Part shown: positions 9,370 through 20,320 of the stretch, in pieces
How positions within the stretch are numbered: the stretch's first letter is position 1
Layout of the letters: each line of letters opens with the position of its first letter
NCBI RefSeq assembly: GCF_000003815.2
Contig: NC_049986.1
Span: 1,745,260-1,793,050 of the forward strand
DNA length: 47,791 nucleotides
Origin: Branchiostoma floridae
Lineage: Eukaryota; Chordata; Leptocardii; Amphioxiformes; Branchiostomatidae
Direction of reading: 5' to 3'
Made by a program: the position numbers and the translations under genes
Notes under the pieces: generated by a model
Seen by the model: only the letters and a program-made list of their open reading frames with translations
Database searches by the model: none
Told to the model about the DNA's origin: nothing

Positions 9370-11080
9370 AAAATACCAATAGCACAAACCATCCCGGAGA
9401 CCCAGACCATACTGCATGCAATGACGCCATAATTCTCTGTGTGACTTCTACAACACCCCATTTAATTAATTTCTTCTATTTTCATATTTTTTAGTCTAAC
9501 AGTTGTGAACTTCAGCGGAGACAGAGAACTGCCAGAAAAGAAACAAGTCAGAGTGGGTCACTAACCTGATCCGTTTTTTTCTTCTTTTTCTCCAATTGTA
9601 AATTTTTTGGCCCTGTTATTGAGACCAAATGACATAAAATTTGGTCTAGATATATATTGTATGTTTAGTCAAAGGATCCAAGTTAAAAGTTTTGACATAA
9701 ACCCGTTCAGCATGGTTCAATATTTGATTTAAGCCGGTTCTTCCAACGTCCCGACGACCGTGCGGACGTTTACCCTTGCACGCACCTGGCATTACGCTTA
9801 CCTCATAATCTGATTTGACCGTAAGAACGTTCACCCTTACGCGCACCTGCAGATCGCGTAAGGTTCTGTCTGAACATCAAATTATCAAATCCATAATCAA
9901 ATATAAGGCCATGTAGATTATATGGTTGACATTTGCGTATGCATCAGATATCGGTCGTTTCCAAAAAAAGGAGCTTTCAACTATGCTATAAACCGTACAA
10001 AGCAGCTGCAAAAGAAGCAAATATATGCTTCAGATAAATAAGATATATCGAAAGACATGTACTAATGTCAACGTCAATTCCAAGGTAAAAAAAAAGACGA
10101 TACAACAATAATATGAAGAATCTATTGTTCGGTATTCAACACAATGTATTTGGTCATTTGCACAACCTTCACAACCACTAAGGTTTTAAGAGGAAGGAAA
10201 CTTTTTTTGACAAACTTATTTTATTGTCACGCTCGCATCAGTTTTGGGGTTCCCAGAAGATGTAATCAATATAATGAAATCAATGTGTCCTAACTGAGAC
10301 GCGTCAGAATAGCAACCAACTTGCAGCTTTTTACCGTAATTCTACCAGGTCACAGTTGTTACACCAGGTAAGTCGAAAGGTCAACAACAACTGACACTTA
10401 AAAATGGATTAAGAGTTTTGGAAAAAATACCACTGAGACATGTTTTCTTTCAAATGGAGAAACTTAATATTTTCCACGTGAGACAAACAAACGGAACTTC
10501 ATATCCTTGTACACAACCCTTGCTACAGCCTCATTTCTTTGCGGCTATTTTCAGCTAGAAACAAAACTCATCTGCTGTCCTGTACGACCTGCCGTGTAGA
10601 GCTACATGTTACAAGGACATCAGACTGTGCTATGGACCATCATAGAGAAACTGTGATTCGAAATGATTATCATTTATAAATCCAAAACCTGGAACACACT
10701 GTTGTAATTATTGAACAACTAGTCAACAAGTACATCTGCAGTCTGTATTTACATACAGAATACACTGTAAAATTTATAAAAAAATGTCACTTCGTTGATT
10801 TCAAACACATGACTGAAATTGAATTATAAAGAACTGTGTAAAAAGAATTAAAGTCCACTATTGACATAATGAACATGGCATAGGTAAATTTTATATATTA
10901 GTTACATTTTATGCAAGCTTCGCATCTTACACAAACACATATACGTTTGCGAAAACAAATAAACTGTTAAATACTTTGAAAGGAACCAGTAAACAACAAT
11001 TCCAGTCCATACCACGTACATGTAGCTATATAGTTTAGTCATCAGGCTATTTCCAGACCTGACCTGAACTGCATGTGCCC
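9370..11080. other. intergenic, arm A remainder, no gene seen
   Basis: The stretch 9600-10370 is the inverted paralogue of 33650-34440. From 10.4 to 11.0 kb I see only AT-rich sequence with no supported gene. Confidence 0.45.
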
Positions 11081-12005
11081 AGGCGTGGCGCTCGCCCATT
11101 GGTCAGCCCATATGATGAGATTAGGAAGGGAAGGTCCCGCGGCAGGTGTGCGCTCGCTCATTGGTCAGCCCATTTGATGAGATTAGGAAGGTCCCGCGGC
11201 AGGTGTGCAGGCAAGAGTTTCGTTGTTTCCGCACACTGCAGCCCCTTCAAGGAAAACGTCTGTTTGCTGCGATATATTTTCTGTCAACCAGGGTACATAC
11301 ATGTCAAACACAGAGATTGAGAAACATATCCATCCAACCATACTTTTGAGGCATGTTGCATTTTATTGAAGATATTTCAGATACTATTCCGTTCATCAAT
11401 ATCATGTCAGATTTTCTATTACAGCTAAATTCTAACATCGACAGAGATTAGTTTAATCTGAATGTACGGCATATTTACAAACCCCTAAAAATGTCTCTTG
11501 AGGAATTCCAGTTATTATAAGGTCGACAAAGATATGTCATGTTCACATACTGATTAAAGGTCTCAACAGCCTCTAGAGATGTACATGTGTGAACTACATA
11601 CATATAGAGAGTGGTAAGTGCAATCCAACATTGCAGTACTAACAACGGTTGCGATTTTAAACGACAATATCTTAAAAAGGGGGTAAATTGTAAGTATATG
11701 ACAGACAAACGTATACATTACCTAATCTAAAAACAATAAACAGTTCAAGCCATACCATGTAGCTATGTTATCCATACTCCAATATCTAAAATCTAGAGAG
11801 ACGCCTACATTATTCTAACCAACTAACTACAATGACCTGGTGATCTAGCATTCTAGCATTCAATACAACGTTAAAATTGAAATACACAAAATTGTTCATG
11901 GTTTTACAATGGTTGATTTGGCAGCAATCTCCCCAATGCTGAAACCGCCACTTTTCCTCAATTGTAACACAAAGAACGCATTGAAGTTGTGGTCCCCACT
12001 TGTCC
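11080..12005 (-). repeat. 3' UTR/flank cassette, unit I (downstream of the DUF2236 gene)
   Basis: Directly paralogous to 28870-29640 and 44600-45680, and in part to 27190-27610: shared strings include GAGGCATGTTGCATTTTATT, TTTTCTGTCAACCAGGG and CTAGAGAGACG. An inverted fragment sits at 43020-43270. In units II and III the same sequence follows zinc-finger coding exons; here it follows the oxygenase exon, with the breakpoint next to its stop codon. A 60-bp local duplication (GATGAGATTAGGAAGG) lies at 11115-11200. Confidence 0.85.
11362..11367 (-). terminator. polyadenylation signal AATAAA, unit I
   Basis: Minus-strand CAATAAAATGCAACATGCC. The hexamer is preserved at the same place in units II (29091-29096) and III (44799-44804). 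Here it is about 650 nt past the DUF2236 stop codon, consistent with a 3' UTR. Confidence 0.6.
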
Positions 12006-12019
12006 AACCATGCCCCATA

Positions 12020-13054
12020 TCATTCTGGGTTCTCCCTTTTCACAAGAACAGAAAGGTTTCTGGTGAGAAATGTGGCCATACCAGGAACTCTCTCTACCAG
12101 CCAAATCACCCACTTCAGAATGATGAACTTACACCATTCAGCCATGCTGACCTCCGGCAAAGGAAAATCAAGTAAATCATGTGCAAAACTGAACATGGTA
12201 CCTGTTGTCAGTAGTCTGTCTTTTAGTTGAAGTTGCATACCTTCCACAAATGAAGTTGTAACAACATCAAAACCCTGTGGCGGATTTAGAAATGCTGGTT
12301 TGACTACTTCATGTTCAATTTGATCAAAGATCCTGCAGGTTTCAGCATAGTTTCCAGAGCACATATTGAACCTATCCTCTATTCCAAGTAGATAACCAAT
12401 ACCCCTCCAGAAAAATATGTAATCTTCCAGTTCAGCAATATTACAGCATATTCCGAATTTCTCACGTTGCAAGACAAAGCCAACAAACCCAGACTGAGTC
12501 AATGCCATGTCATACTGGGAGATGAACACCTTATCACTGTCTGCTTTTATACCAGTTGTACAGCTGAAATGTTTGTTTTGCTTACAATCTGTGAGACCAT
12601 TTCCCGTCGTGTGTACTTGTTCTCCTGTCCTGTGCCCTTGCTGGCCCCTTGACTCGCAGCCTTTGCTGTCCTTGGTGATGGCTTGTGCCACTTGGCTGTG
12701 CATGTTCCTCACTTTCATGACCGAGGCGTGGGCTTTGCTGTTGACGTCCCACACGTCGCCATCGTGCCACAGCAACAGACGGCGCGCAGTGCTGATGTAC
12801 CTTCTCATGGACTGCTCCACAGTGGACGACTTCCCAGTGAAGAGCAGGACATCAAGTAACGATGCCACACTGAAGCCCACCAACAGGGCCATGTACTGTG
12901 ACAGGAACACACCGGGAAGATGGCGCTGGATGAATTTCCTGCCACGATCAAACCTGTCGCGGTCCATCCAGGGTGGCATGACGTCATGGGGAGCCCCGCT
13001 GTCCCTTGGGACTGTCGCACCTCTCTGTAGATCTCCGAGGGTAAGTGGCCGCAT
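12020..13054 (-). CDS. DUF2236 / Lcp-mpaB-type oxygenase family protein
   Basis: A 344-residue protein encoded in one exon. The family (ER-bound oxygenase mpaB / rubber oxygenase Lcp, DUF2236) contains haem-dependent oxygenases in bacteria and fungi; animal substrates are unknown. Family-like blocks: DRGRKFIQRHLPGVFLSQYM (about 36-54), a hydrophobic helix (57-72), RRYISTARRLLLW (84-96), KVRNMHSQ (114-121, with Arg116 and His119 matching the Arg-x-x-x-His motif expected at the haem), SQYDMALTQSGFVGFVL (179-195) and EDYIFFWRGIGYLLGIED (210-227). A low-complexity insert lies at about 126-172, between the His motif and the SQYD block. The start at 13054 is supported by an in-frame TAA 18 nt upstream and an acceptor (ACATCTACTAG, exon from 13076). 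Domain-only length, with no obvious signal peptide. Confidence 0.85.
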   Translation of the reverse strand: MRPLTLGDLQRGATVPRDSGAPHDVMPPWMDRDRFDRGRKFIQRHLPGVFLSQYMALLVGFSVASLLDVLLFTGKSSTVEQSMRRYISTARRLLLWHDGDVWDVNSKAHASVMKVRNMHSQVAQAITKDSKGCESRGQQGHRTGEQVHTTGNGLTDCKQNKHFSCTTGIKADSDKVFISQYDMALTQSGFVGFVLQREKFGICCNIAELEDYIFFWRGIGYLLGIEDRFNMCSGNYAETCRIFDQIEHEVVKPAFLNPPQGFDVVTTSFVEGMQLQLKDRLLTTGTMFSFAHDLLDFPLPEVSMAEWCKFIILKWVIWLVERVPGMATFLTRNLSVLVKRENPE

Positions 13055-13534
13055 GACGGTCAGTTGATGGCTTTACCTAGTAGATGTAATAGGAAAAAAC
13101 AACATCTCTATAATGTTAACATATTGTAAAGATTTTATGAGCTAATTCTGAACACAAAGTAAAGTACATTACAGGTCTGACAGTCATTTAATCTTTCTCA
13201 AGTTGAAATTCTAATACATGTATCTATATATTAGCTTAGTACTATTAGCTATTATAGGTAAACCTGCCTATCTAGTCTGATAATATTGACATAATATCTG
13301 TTTTAGATAATAAATATGTAACGTTACACATGAACACAATCAACCATATGTCAATGTAGGTTAGACATCCAGGTATTAAGATACACCAAAAAAGTAGTCA
13401 CTCGGGCGACTGGATATGGTTTTAGAAACGGTCAGACGTTTCAATTGGAATCCACCAGTTTTCGTCAGTGACACTGAAGTGATCTGGAACGAAACGAGTC
13501 TTTTATGCCCTAACTATGAATGACGACAATTTCA

Positions 13535-14465
13535 GTGTCCAATAAAGAAACGGTGTACTGTAAGACAATTTTAGGTTGAATACATTTTGGATTCCAATAG
13601 AAAACAAAAAGAAAGGCAAGTGGAAGCTGAAGACAATTTTGGATGTCAAGAGGAAACAAGACTAAGTCAATTAGCTCCTGTTGTATAAAACAGGAGCTTA
13701 TTGATTCATTGCGCCACTTTCCTGTGCAGACATCCAAAATTGTTTTCAGCTTCCCCTTTCCTTTCCTTTTGTTTTCTATTGCGGTCTCACTAAATACCGA
13801 AAAACATGAAATCTACCGAAAACAACTTGAAATCTACCGAAAACAACTTGAAATCTACCGAAAACTGAAAATGAAAAAAAAAAAAAGAAAACTTGGTTTC
13901 CAAGCAGAGGTTTCGTCGGGGGATAGTAGTTACTGTGATTTCTTGTTGTGGTCACTACTACATACACCACGCCCCACCGTAACCTCTTCTTGGAGTTACA
14001 CAATAGATACCAAGTTGTATAAATATCCATTGATGAGTTTGCGAGTTGACCAAGCAGTCCCTGTTTATGATAGAATCCGCGAATCTAAATTCGAACATTA
14101 ATAGATTTGAACAGGCAGTGGAGATCGTTGACTCTATTATTACTATATTATATTAATAACATGAGTCGTCAAACAAATTGATCCATCCTAGCCTGACACC
14201 TGTCCAAAATCAAATCAAAACTATCCAATAATAACCCATTGCAATGATTATTAGTTGTTTATAGTTAAGTCTAGTTGTTTTCTGTTGTTTTCGGTAGTTT
14301 CAAGTTGTTTTCTGCTGTTTTCGGTAGTTTCAAGTTGTTTCGGTAATAGATGAAAGTTGTTCTCGGTTGTTCCCGGTTGTTTTCGGTATTCAGTGAGACC
14401 CTTCCATTGGAATCCAAACTGTTTTTAACCTAAAATTGTCTTACAGTACAACGTTTTTTTGTCTT
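13535..14465. mobile_element. nested foldback/TIR element cluster
   Basis: Three nested inverted repeats. Outer: ACAATTTTAGGTTGAAT... at 13540-13600 is matched in reverse at 14403-14460. Left inner: 13587-13680 pairs with 13688-13785 (GAAGCTGAAGACAATTTTGG and inverse), with a short CTCCTGTTG/CAGGAG hairpin at its centre. Right inner: 13783-14400, with termini GGTCTCACTAAATACCG / CGGTATTCAGTGAGACC and subterminal 21-bp repeats containing CTACCGAAAACAACTTG. No transposase; a non-autonomous insertion within another element. Confidence 0.75.
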
Positions 14466-14645
14466 CGTTCATACAGGCCCCAAGGGTCAATGGTTCAATA
14501 GTAGAAATTTGACAATTAGTCAATAGTGCGATAGCTATATAGGGAGTCGGCCGACAAGACAATTAATTTCTCACCGAAAAACCTGGTAGACTAAATCTGG
14601 CGTACTATTGACTCTATTTGTCTGATCTCTCCTACCACCGATCCG

Positions 14646-15374
14646 ATTACACTACAAACTACACAACCTTACATGCTACAGAGGGACTATCTAACACGTT
14701 CACATACCTGACTCCATAATCAAAGTATCACACTACAAACTACACAACCTTACATGCTACAGAGGGACAATCTAACACGTTCACATACCTGACTCCATAA
14801 TCAAAGTATTACACTACAAACTACACAACCTTACATGATGCAGAGGGACTATCTAACACGTTCACATACCTGACTCCATAATCAAAGTATTACAATATAT
14901 ATAGCTACAAACTACACAACCTTACATGCTACAGAGGGACTATCTAACACGTTCACATACCTGACTCCATAATCAAAGTATTACACTACAAACTACACAA
15001 CCTTACATGCTACAGAGGGACTATCTAACACGTCCACATACCTGACTCCATAATCAAAGTATTACACTACAAACTACAAAACCTTACATGCTACAGAGGG
15101 ACTATCTAACACGTTCACATACCTGACTCCATAATCAAAGTATTACACTACAAACTACACAACCTTACATGCTACAGAGGGACTATCTAACACGTCCACA
15201 TACCTGACTCCATAATCAAAGTATTACACTACAAACTACACAAACTTACATGCTACAGAGGGACAATCTAACACGTTCAGATACCTGACTCCATAATCAA
15301 AGTATTACACTACAAACTACACAACCTTACATGCTACAGAGGGACTATCTAACACGTTCACATACCTGACTCCA
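14646..15374 (-). repeat. 81-bp satellite array 1 (9 units) carrying splice donors
   Basis: Nine copies of an 81-bp unit, for example ACACAACCTTACATGCTACA followed by GAGGGACTATCTAACACG. Read on the minus strand every unit contains GAGTCAG/GTATGTGAACG, a near-perfect 5' splice site. The last unit runs into non-repeat sequence (CTTGGAGTCAG), presumably the true exon 1. One unit has a small insertion (near 14890). Confidence 0.95.
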
Positions 15375-16020
15375 AGGTCTCGAACTGACTGAGCAGACAA
15401 GTGCATCTTCCAAGCTTAATTAACATAACAATATAATGTCTACTTAGTCAATAAGAGGACTGATCTAATCAGTCTCAACCAATCAGGGCTCGACTAACGA
15501 GTTAATGTATGCAAACCACACCTCCCGTAAGGTCGAAATTGACAATAGCCCTAATTACATACGGCATGCAAAGGTCATGGACGTTACAGGTAGTTAAAAT
15601 CTCCAGGATGAGTTAGACACAGTTTGGCTCTTTGGATACAGCCCTGCGTCTGGCATACGTAGATATATCTGTTTGGAGATGACGGATATTTAGCCTTTGT
15701 CGAATTCTATCGTTCAGTTATTTTAAAAGGTCGACCCAAAACATCGTGCTGATTGAACATATTTTACCACTGATTCCTTTTGTCAGCCTCTACCAGACTC
15801 CACTTGTCACTAGATAATGGTCAGATAGACAGACAACACACCAGATGAGTCAGCCGGCCCCAAACTACAGTTATCGACATGACATACGTGTACGTGACTG
15901 TTTGGCCAGTTTATACTATTTTCCAGCGACATGTGGAGCCTGGTAGAGGCTATCCCACGGTGTGTGCGTGTCTGCATGAATGTGTGGAACGAAACGGGTA
16001 GGCACACTATATAGTTAAAA
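15375..16020 (-). promoter_or_regulatory. predicted exon 1/promoter segment of the DUF2236 gene
   Basis: Paralogous to 32440-33230 upstream of ZNF-c: shared strings include TCTCGAACTGACT, TTCCAGCGACATGTG, GAACGAAACGGGT-like sequence and GCTCTTTGGATACAGCCC. The block next to the satellite ends in the donor. CCAAT boxes (for example CAACCAATCAGG at 15478) are present. The transcription start cannot be placed by eye. Confidence 0.45.
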
Positions 16021-16476
16021 CAGCAGCTGTATAACGTTAGTATTTATGCCAGTCGTGTTAATCTTTATCCTGGCAGTTTCTAGTTTCTAGTAGTCTTAGT
16101 GACTTGCTTGTCTCAGATGTGAATTAATTTCTTACGAAATTATTTCTTGCTGTCAGAGGTAGAATGGAAAAGTAGAAGTAGAATGAAATTAAATAAAAAT
16201 GGCATACTTGTCTGGCGTTTACGTTATAGTTATACTTCTTTACATTCTATTAATACCAACTTCAATGCGTTGGTGACAAAATGAATTTTTTATCAAACGA
16301 AGAGGTGTTTATCGAAAGATTTGAAATCACATGTAATGGTCAATATTTCAAGTCGAAAAGAGATTAGATTTTTCCGATAATAAACCTATGTATGAAACGT
16401 TAGTGGAAATCAAAGGTGACAAGAAAGCTCCATAGTCAACAGTTCATTCTAGACGCTCAGCAAAATGGCGGATTTA
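16021..16476. other. intergenic, no gene seen
   Basis: AT-rich sequence with no supported gene or repeat. Confidence 0.4.
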
Positions 16477-17435
16477 CCCTCAAACACCCAGTCATGTCAG
16501 GCGTACATTGTGAAGTGGCATTTGAACATTTTGATCTGAAGAAAACATACTTCCGTGACTTTCGTGACTTTGTCAGACAATATGTATTATACCTTCTCCT
16601 AAGTTTTCGCAAAGATTGGTACAATTATGTGGCTATTATAAAGAAAGTTTGTGTTCAGTCCATCTGGGGTCCAAACGGACCCCAGCAAAAATGTGCAGTT
16701 TCTAAAACAAACTTTGGAGGCTAACTCCTTAACAACTTATAGTAGGACTACTAAACTTTTAGACGATAATAACAATGTAACCTTTAATCCTCACAAAAAT
16801 TTCTGTGTCATCAACATGTAATGTGACGACATTATGACGTCATTTACCTAATCAGGGCAGCCATCTTGCATTTCGACCAATGACGTAATGAAATTAGCAT
16901 AAAATAAAAATTTTAAGTCATGAAAATTACATTGAAATTCATAGAATTTGATTGTTGTCAGAAAACAGGTATAGTTTACCAAGAAAACCTTGTTTAAATT
17001 GAAATTTTGGCAAAAATATGCCTGTTAGAATATGGTTGCCATGGCAACCGACAAAAATGATAAACTTACTTTATTGACCAAAAACTTTTGCAAACAATAT
17101 TTTTTGATAAATTACCAAGTTTTGTAGCTTTAGCTCTAGCCGTTCATGAGTTATGCGACATAAATGTTACTGAGGGCCTCAAAATTCCCCAATCTGGTCC
17201 GAATAGGTTTAGTGCAAAACGTGGTCCTTCTGAACTTTTGCATAACTTATTATAATGAGTTGGAATTAGCAACACATTAACATCTCAAAATATTTCATTT
17301 ACATTGACGAAGCAATGTATATACAATGATCGCCGATAAGAAATGGTACTGAGATTTTATGAACAAAACATTTTGGGGTCCATTTGGACCCCACTCGGTC
17401 ATTTTAGTCCAAAAAAAAGGTCGGGTGCTTGAGGG
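16477..17435 (+). mobile_element. TTAA-type TIR element, copy 2
   Basis: Begins CCCTCAAACACCC and ends GGGTGCTTGAGGG with TTAA on the right (17436-17439) and a diverged TTTA on the left. Subterminal GGTCCAAACGGACC and GGGGTCCATTTGGACCCC inverted motifs and an internal TGGTTGCCATGGCAACC palindrome are shared with the copy at 34649-35602. Non-autonomous. Confidence 0.85.
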
Positions 17436-17439
17436 TTAA

Positions 17440-18480
17440 AGCAGACAGCTGGGGTGATTTATCTATAATTGATTCCTAGTACAAATGTATTTAGGTGGTT
17501 TAGCTAAGCCTCAAGGTCAAGAACAAGAGCTACGGACTCTCATTGATTATGTGAGTGGATAGACAGTCAAGTAACAGTTGTCGTTCAAACTCGTATGAGC
17601 TGTCAAAGCAGATGTTGAGTGAAGGATCGTAATTCTTCCTGAGTGACGGACAGGCTTTTTTGGCAGACCCTTACGTACCTTGTTTAACTACATGAACTGT
17701 TAGAATCAATTATATAGAAAAGCAATTGATTAAATGGGCTGCTGTAGAAGTCACGCAGAGAATTATGGCGTCATTGCAGTATGGACGGGATATTTTGTAC
17801 TACTGAAAATCTTTACATGAACACACTTTGACCTCTATTAATTAGTTGCAGTACTTCACGACTCCAATGTGAATGATGCTGCAGTACTGCAACTGATTTA
17901 TCAGGTGTCGCTTATGATCCATGTACCGACTTTGGTTAGGTCCAATTGTTTTCCTCACATACTTTTGTCTTATGAAGACGGTGACATAGGTGAACTCAAA
18001 GACACGAGGTACTTTATATAGTTGTTTTTTCGTTAAAAGAGACACTGAACACACCTGTCTGATGATCACATGATCACACAATAAACTCAATAAACTTGTG
18101 ATCATTTATAAAGTGACAGGATGGGGGCAAAACCGGTTCAGCAGCTTTTTACTTGACAACGAAACAACTGGAAGTACCCTGATGTTACATGTGAGGATTT
18201 GCATACGGGGAAAACAGACAACATGATACAAAGGTCTTACGAGTGTTTGGGAATAGTTGTTGGGCCTATAAATCACTGAATCAGCTTCAAAATCGTCTAA
18301 GATGAAGAGGAATGATCTTTTGGTCGCTATTGAAAATTTCAGTCAACCTAAACTAAGGCTCAGTGCGTACTTCCGATGATAAAAGGTTAAAGTTTAAATA
18401 ACACACCTGATTACCCACAGTGAAACCATAAATTGCCGACTATAGCATGTGAGCATATCGACAAGACGAAAAATGGGCAG
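17440..18480. repeat. mosaic of duplicated fragments
   Basis: 17440-17640 is paralogous to 44050-44230 (CAAAGCAGATGTTG, TCCTGAGTGACGG). 17730-18060 is a third, partial copy of the inverted-duplication sequence, including the palindromic element at about 17840-17925. 18100-18480 resembles 4650-5180. No gene seen. Confidence 0.65.
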
Positions 18481-19165
18481 GCCTTTTCTTTTGGCATGTT
18501 TTCTGTCTATTTGGACAATTGCTTAAATTTTCCCAGCGATATCCGGAGCCTGTTAGAGGCTATCATGTCACATGTGCATTGAAGAAAGCTACACTAGATT
18601 TCACGGAAAAACGACAACTTGGCAATGAACGATAATTATGTTAAATCTACACACTGACCCTTACTCAGGAGAGTAGATCCTGTGGTAAGCATGAAATTCT
18701 TATTCACCATGGATGCTATTCTGTAACATGTGACCACATGTACAGTTATTTTTGTTTGTTTGAGAACAGGCGAAAATCAACGCGCGCGCGGATGTCTTTC
18801 TTAAGAATTAGGTTAGTGTGGCCTTAAACTTCGCTGTCCATTAAGGGAGGAGAAGAGTTCAATTTCCAAGGGAGTTTGGCCACTGTACTACTAGGGTTCA
18901 TTGACCCGGGCAGCAGGATAAAATTAGGGCAGGAGTCCACAATGATCCGTACCCTGTAATTAGTCGGTCTGGTGGAGGCTATTTTTATCTGGGTGTTATC
19001 TTTGTTTCCTTAACAAAGTAAATCCCCATAGGCGAAAAATTGTGTTCTGCTACCTCATTGATGGCCAAATCGGTCAGGTCGTCGACTCCATTTCTCGAGT
19101 TTGGCGCATTCCATTATGCGTTTAGGGGGCGTGGTTCAACGGAGTCTGAGTATGTGGCTGTAAAG
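18481..19165. other. intergenic, no gene seen
   Basis: Includes a diverged copy of the CCAGCGATATCCGGAGCCTG motif seen at 15.92 and 33.14 kb and a short (GC)n run at 18781. No coding signal. Confidence 0.4.
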
Positions 19166-20320
19166 CCGGTGTGACAGCGATCTCGCCCCCCNNNNNNNNN
19201 NNNNNNNNNNNNNNNNNNNNNNNNNNNNNNNNNNNNNNNNNNNNNNNNNNNNNNNNNNNNNNNNNNNNNNNNNNNNNNNNNNNNNNNNNNNNNNNNNNNN
19301 NNNNNNNNNNNNNNNNNNNNNNNNNNNNNNNNNNNNNNNNNNNNNNNNNNNNNNNNNNNNNNNNNNNNNNNNNNNNNNNNNNNNNNNNNNNNNNNNNNNN
19401 NNNNNNNNNNNNNATTGTTCGGTGCAAACATGACATTGAAATGAAAAAAGACAATTTTTGCAGCGGAGGTGGCATAAAACAGTGCTACTGCGAACGTATA
19501 AATCAACACCGTCTATGGTACGGAATACGTCAGCTATATGTTTTCAATTTGTCACAGTGTTTTCTTTCTTGTGCTGGAAACATTTCCAAAGCACTAACAA
19601 AAACACACGTGAATAATAGTTTCTCATTATAAACACTATCTACGCGCAAGTTGATATAGCTGTTGCTAAATGCTACACTAACACTGGTAAAGTACCTGTC
19701 TTAAGAAACACGGGTAAATGCATCAGTTCCTAAATACTAGAAAAGACAGTCATGTTGGAGGTGAAGATATCCCTTGGCCAGGTGCATATACCAAAATGTG
19801 CGTTATTCTAATTAATACCTAATATTTGCATAATTAATAAAGACATTACATAGTTCTTTTGTGGTCACTTCATTGTAGAGACTTCATATTGGAGATATAT
19901 AGGTTGCTTGAGGACAGGTGAATACAATGAAATACATCTTATGTCAAGACTCAGGTATATGCAATAATGGGAATACAAGGGACCAAACCCTCCTTGTCTG
20001 AAACAAGTTCAACTATCTTATTACCATGTAATTACGTTAATATTGATACTATGAATGGAGTTATGTATCAAACTCGTGTACTTATATCATTCTGAAACTG
20101 CATTTTGTGATTTATACCAATCAACTTCTAAAATGTCATGTAAACCCGTTTTTTTGGGGGGGGGGGGCGAAATCGCTAAAGGGGGGCGAGGTAGGGGGGC
20201 GAGATCACTAGCCGGGGAGGGCGAGATCGCTAGTGATTTCGCCCCGGGGGGGCGAGATCGCTAGTGATTTCGCCCCCGGGGGGGCGAGATCACGGGGGGG
20301 CGAGAACGCTGTCACACCGG
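19166..20320. mobile_element. G/C-rich TIR element spanning an assembly gap
   Basis: Left end CCGGTGTGACAGCGATCTCG plus a C-run (19166-19191); right end a G-run plus CGAGAACGCTGTCACACCGG (to 20320). The right end has several imperfect copies of GGGGGGCGAGATCGCTAGTG over 20150-20310. The left copy of this G/C-rich terminus runs straight into the N-gap, which probably explains it. No transposase visible. Confidence 0.75.
19192..19413. other. assembly gap (222 N)
   Basis: Run of N starting within a poly-C stretch of a TIR. Confidence 0.99.

Larger units (their letters stand above)
6400..10380 (+). repeat. arm A of a large inverted segmental duplication
   Basis: Blocks along this stretch (peptide exons 6.4-7.1, flank 7.4-7.8, palindrome 9.26-9.37, 9.6-9.86, 9.9-10.05, 10.23-10.37 kb) recur in reverse order and orientation at 33.65-38.99 kb. 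Arm A has its own insertion (7818-8770) that arm B lacks. Confidence 0.85.
13055..15374 (-). other. 5' UTR intron of the DUF2236 gene (predicted)
   Basis: The coding exon begins 22 nt after an acceptor at 13077-13078. The best upstream donor is GGAGTCAG/GTATGTG at about 15366, the outermost end of the 81-bp satellite. The predicted intron of about 2.3 kb holds a foldback transposon cluster (13535-14465) and the satellite. Prediction only, with no transcript evidence. Confidence 0.5.

Noticed and set aside
12507-13067. 186-codon plus-strand ORF over the oxygenase gene
   Set aside because: Antisense shadow: the minus strand carries the recognisable DUF2236 motifs, and this frame has no domain.
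13643-14101. 152-codon ORF in the foldback region
   Set aside because: It is made of inverted and 21-bp repeats and low-complexity Lys-rich sequence.
14646-15374. CRISPR array
   Set aside because: The 81-bp units are head to tail without unique spacers, in a eukaryotic setting; this is a satellite.
19114-19632. Open frames across the second gap
   Set aside because: Same reason: the frame is open only because of N.
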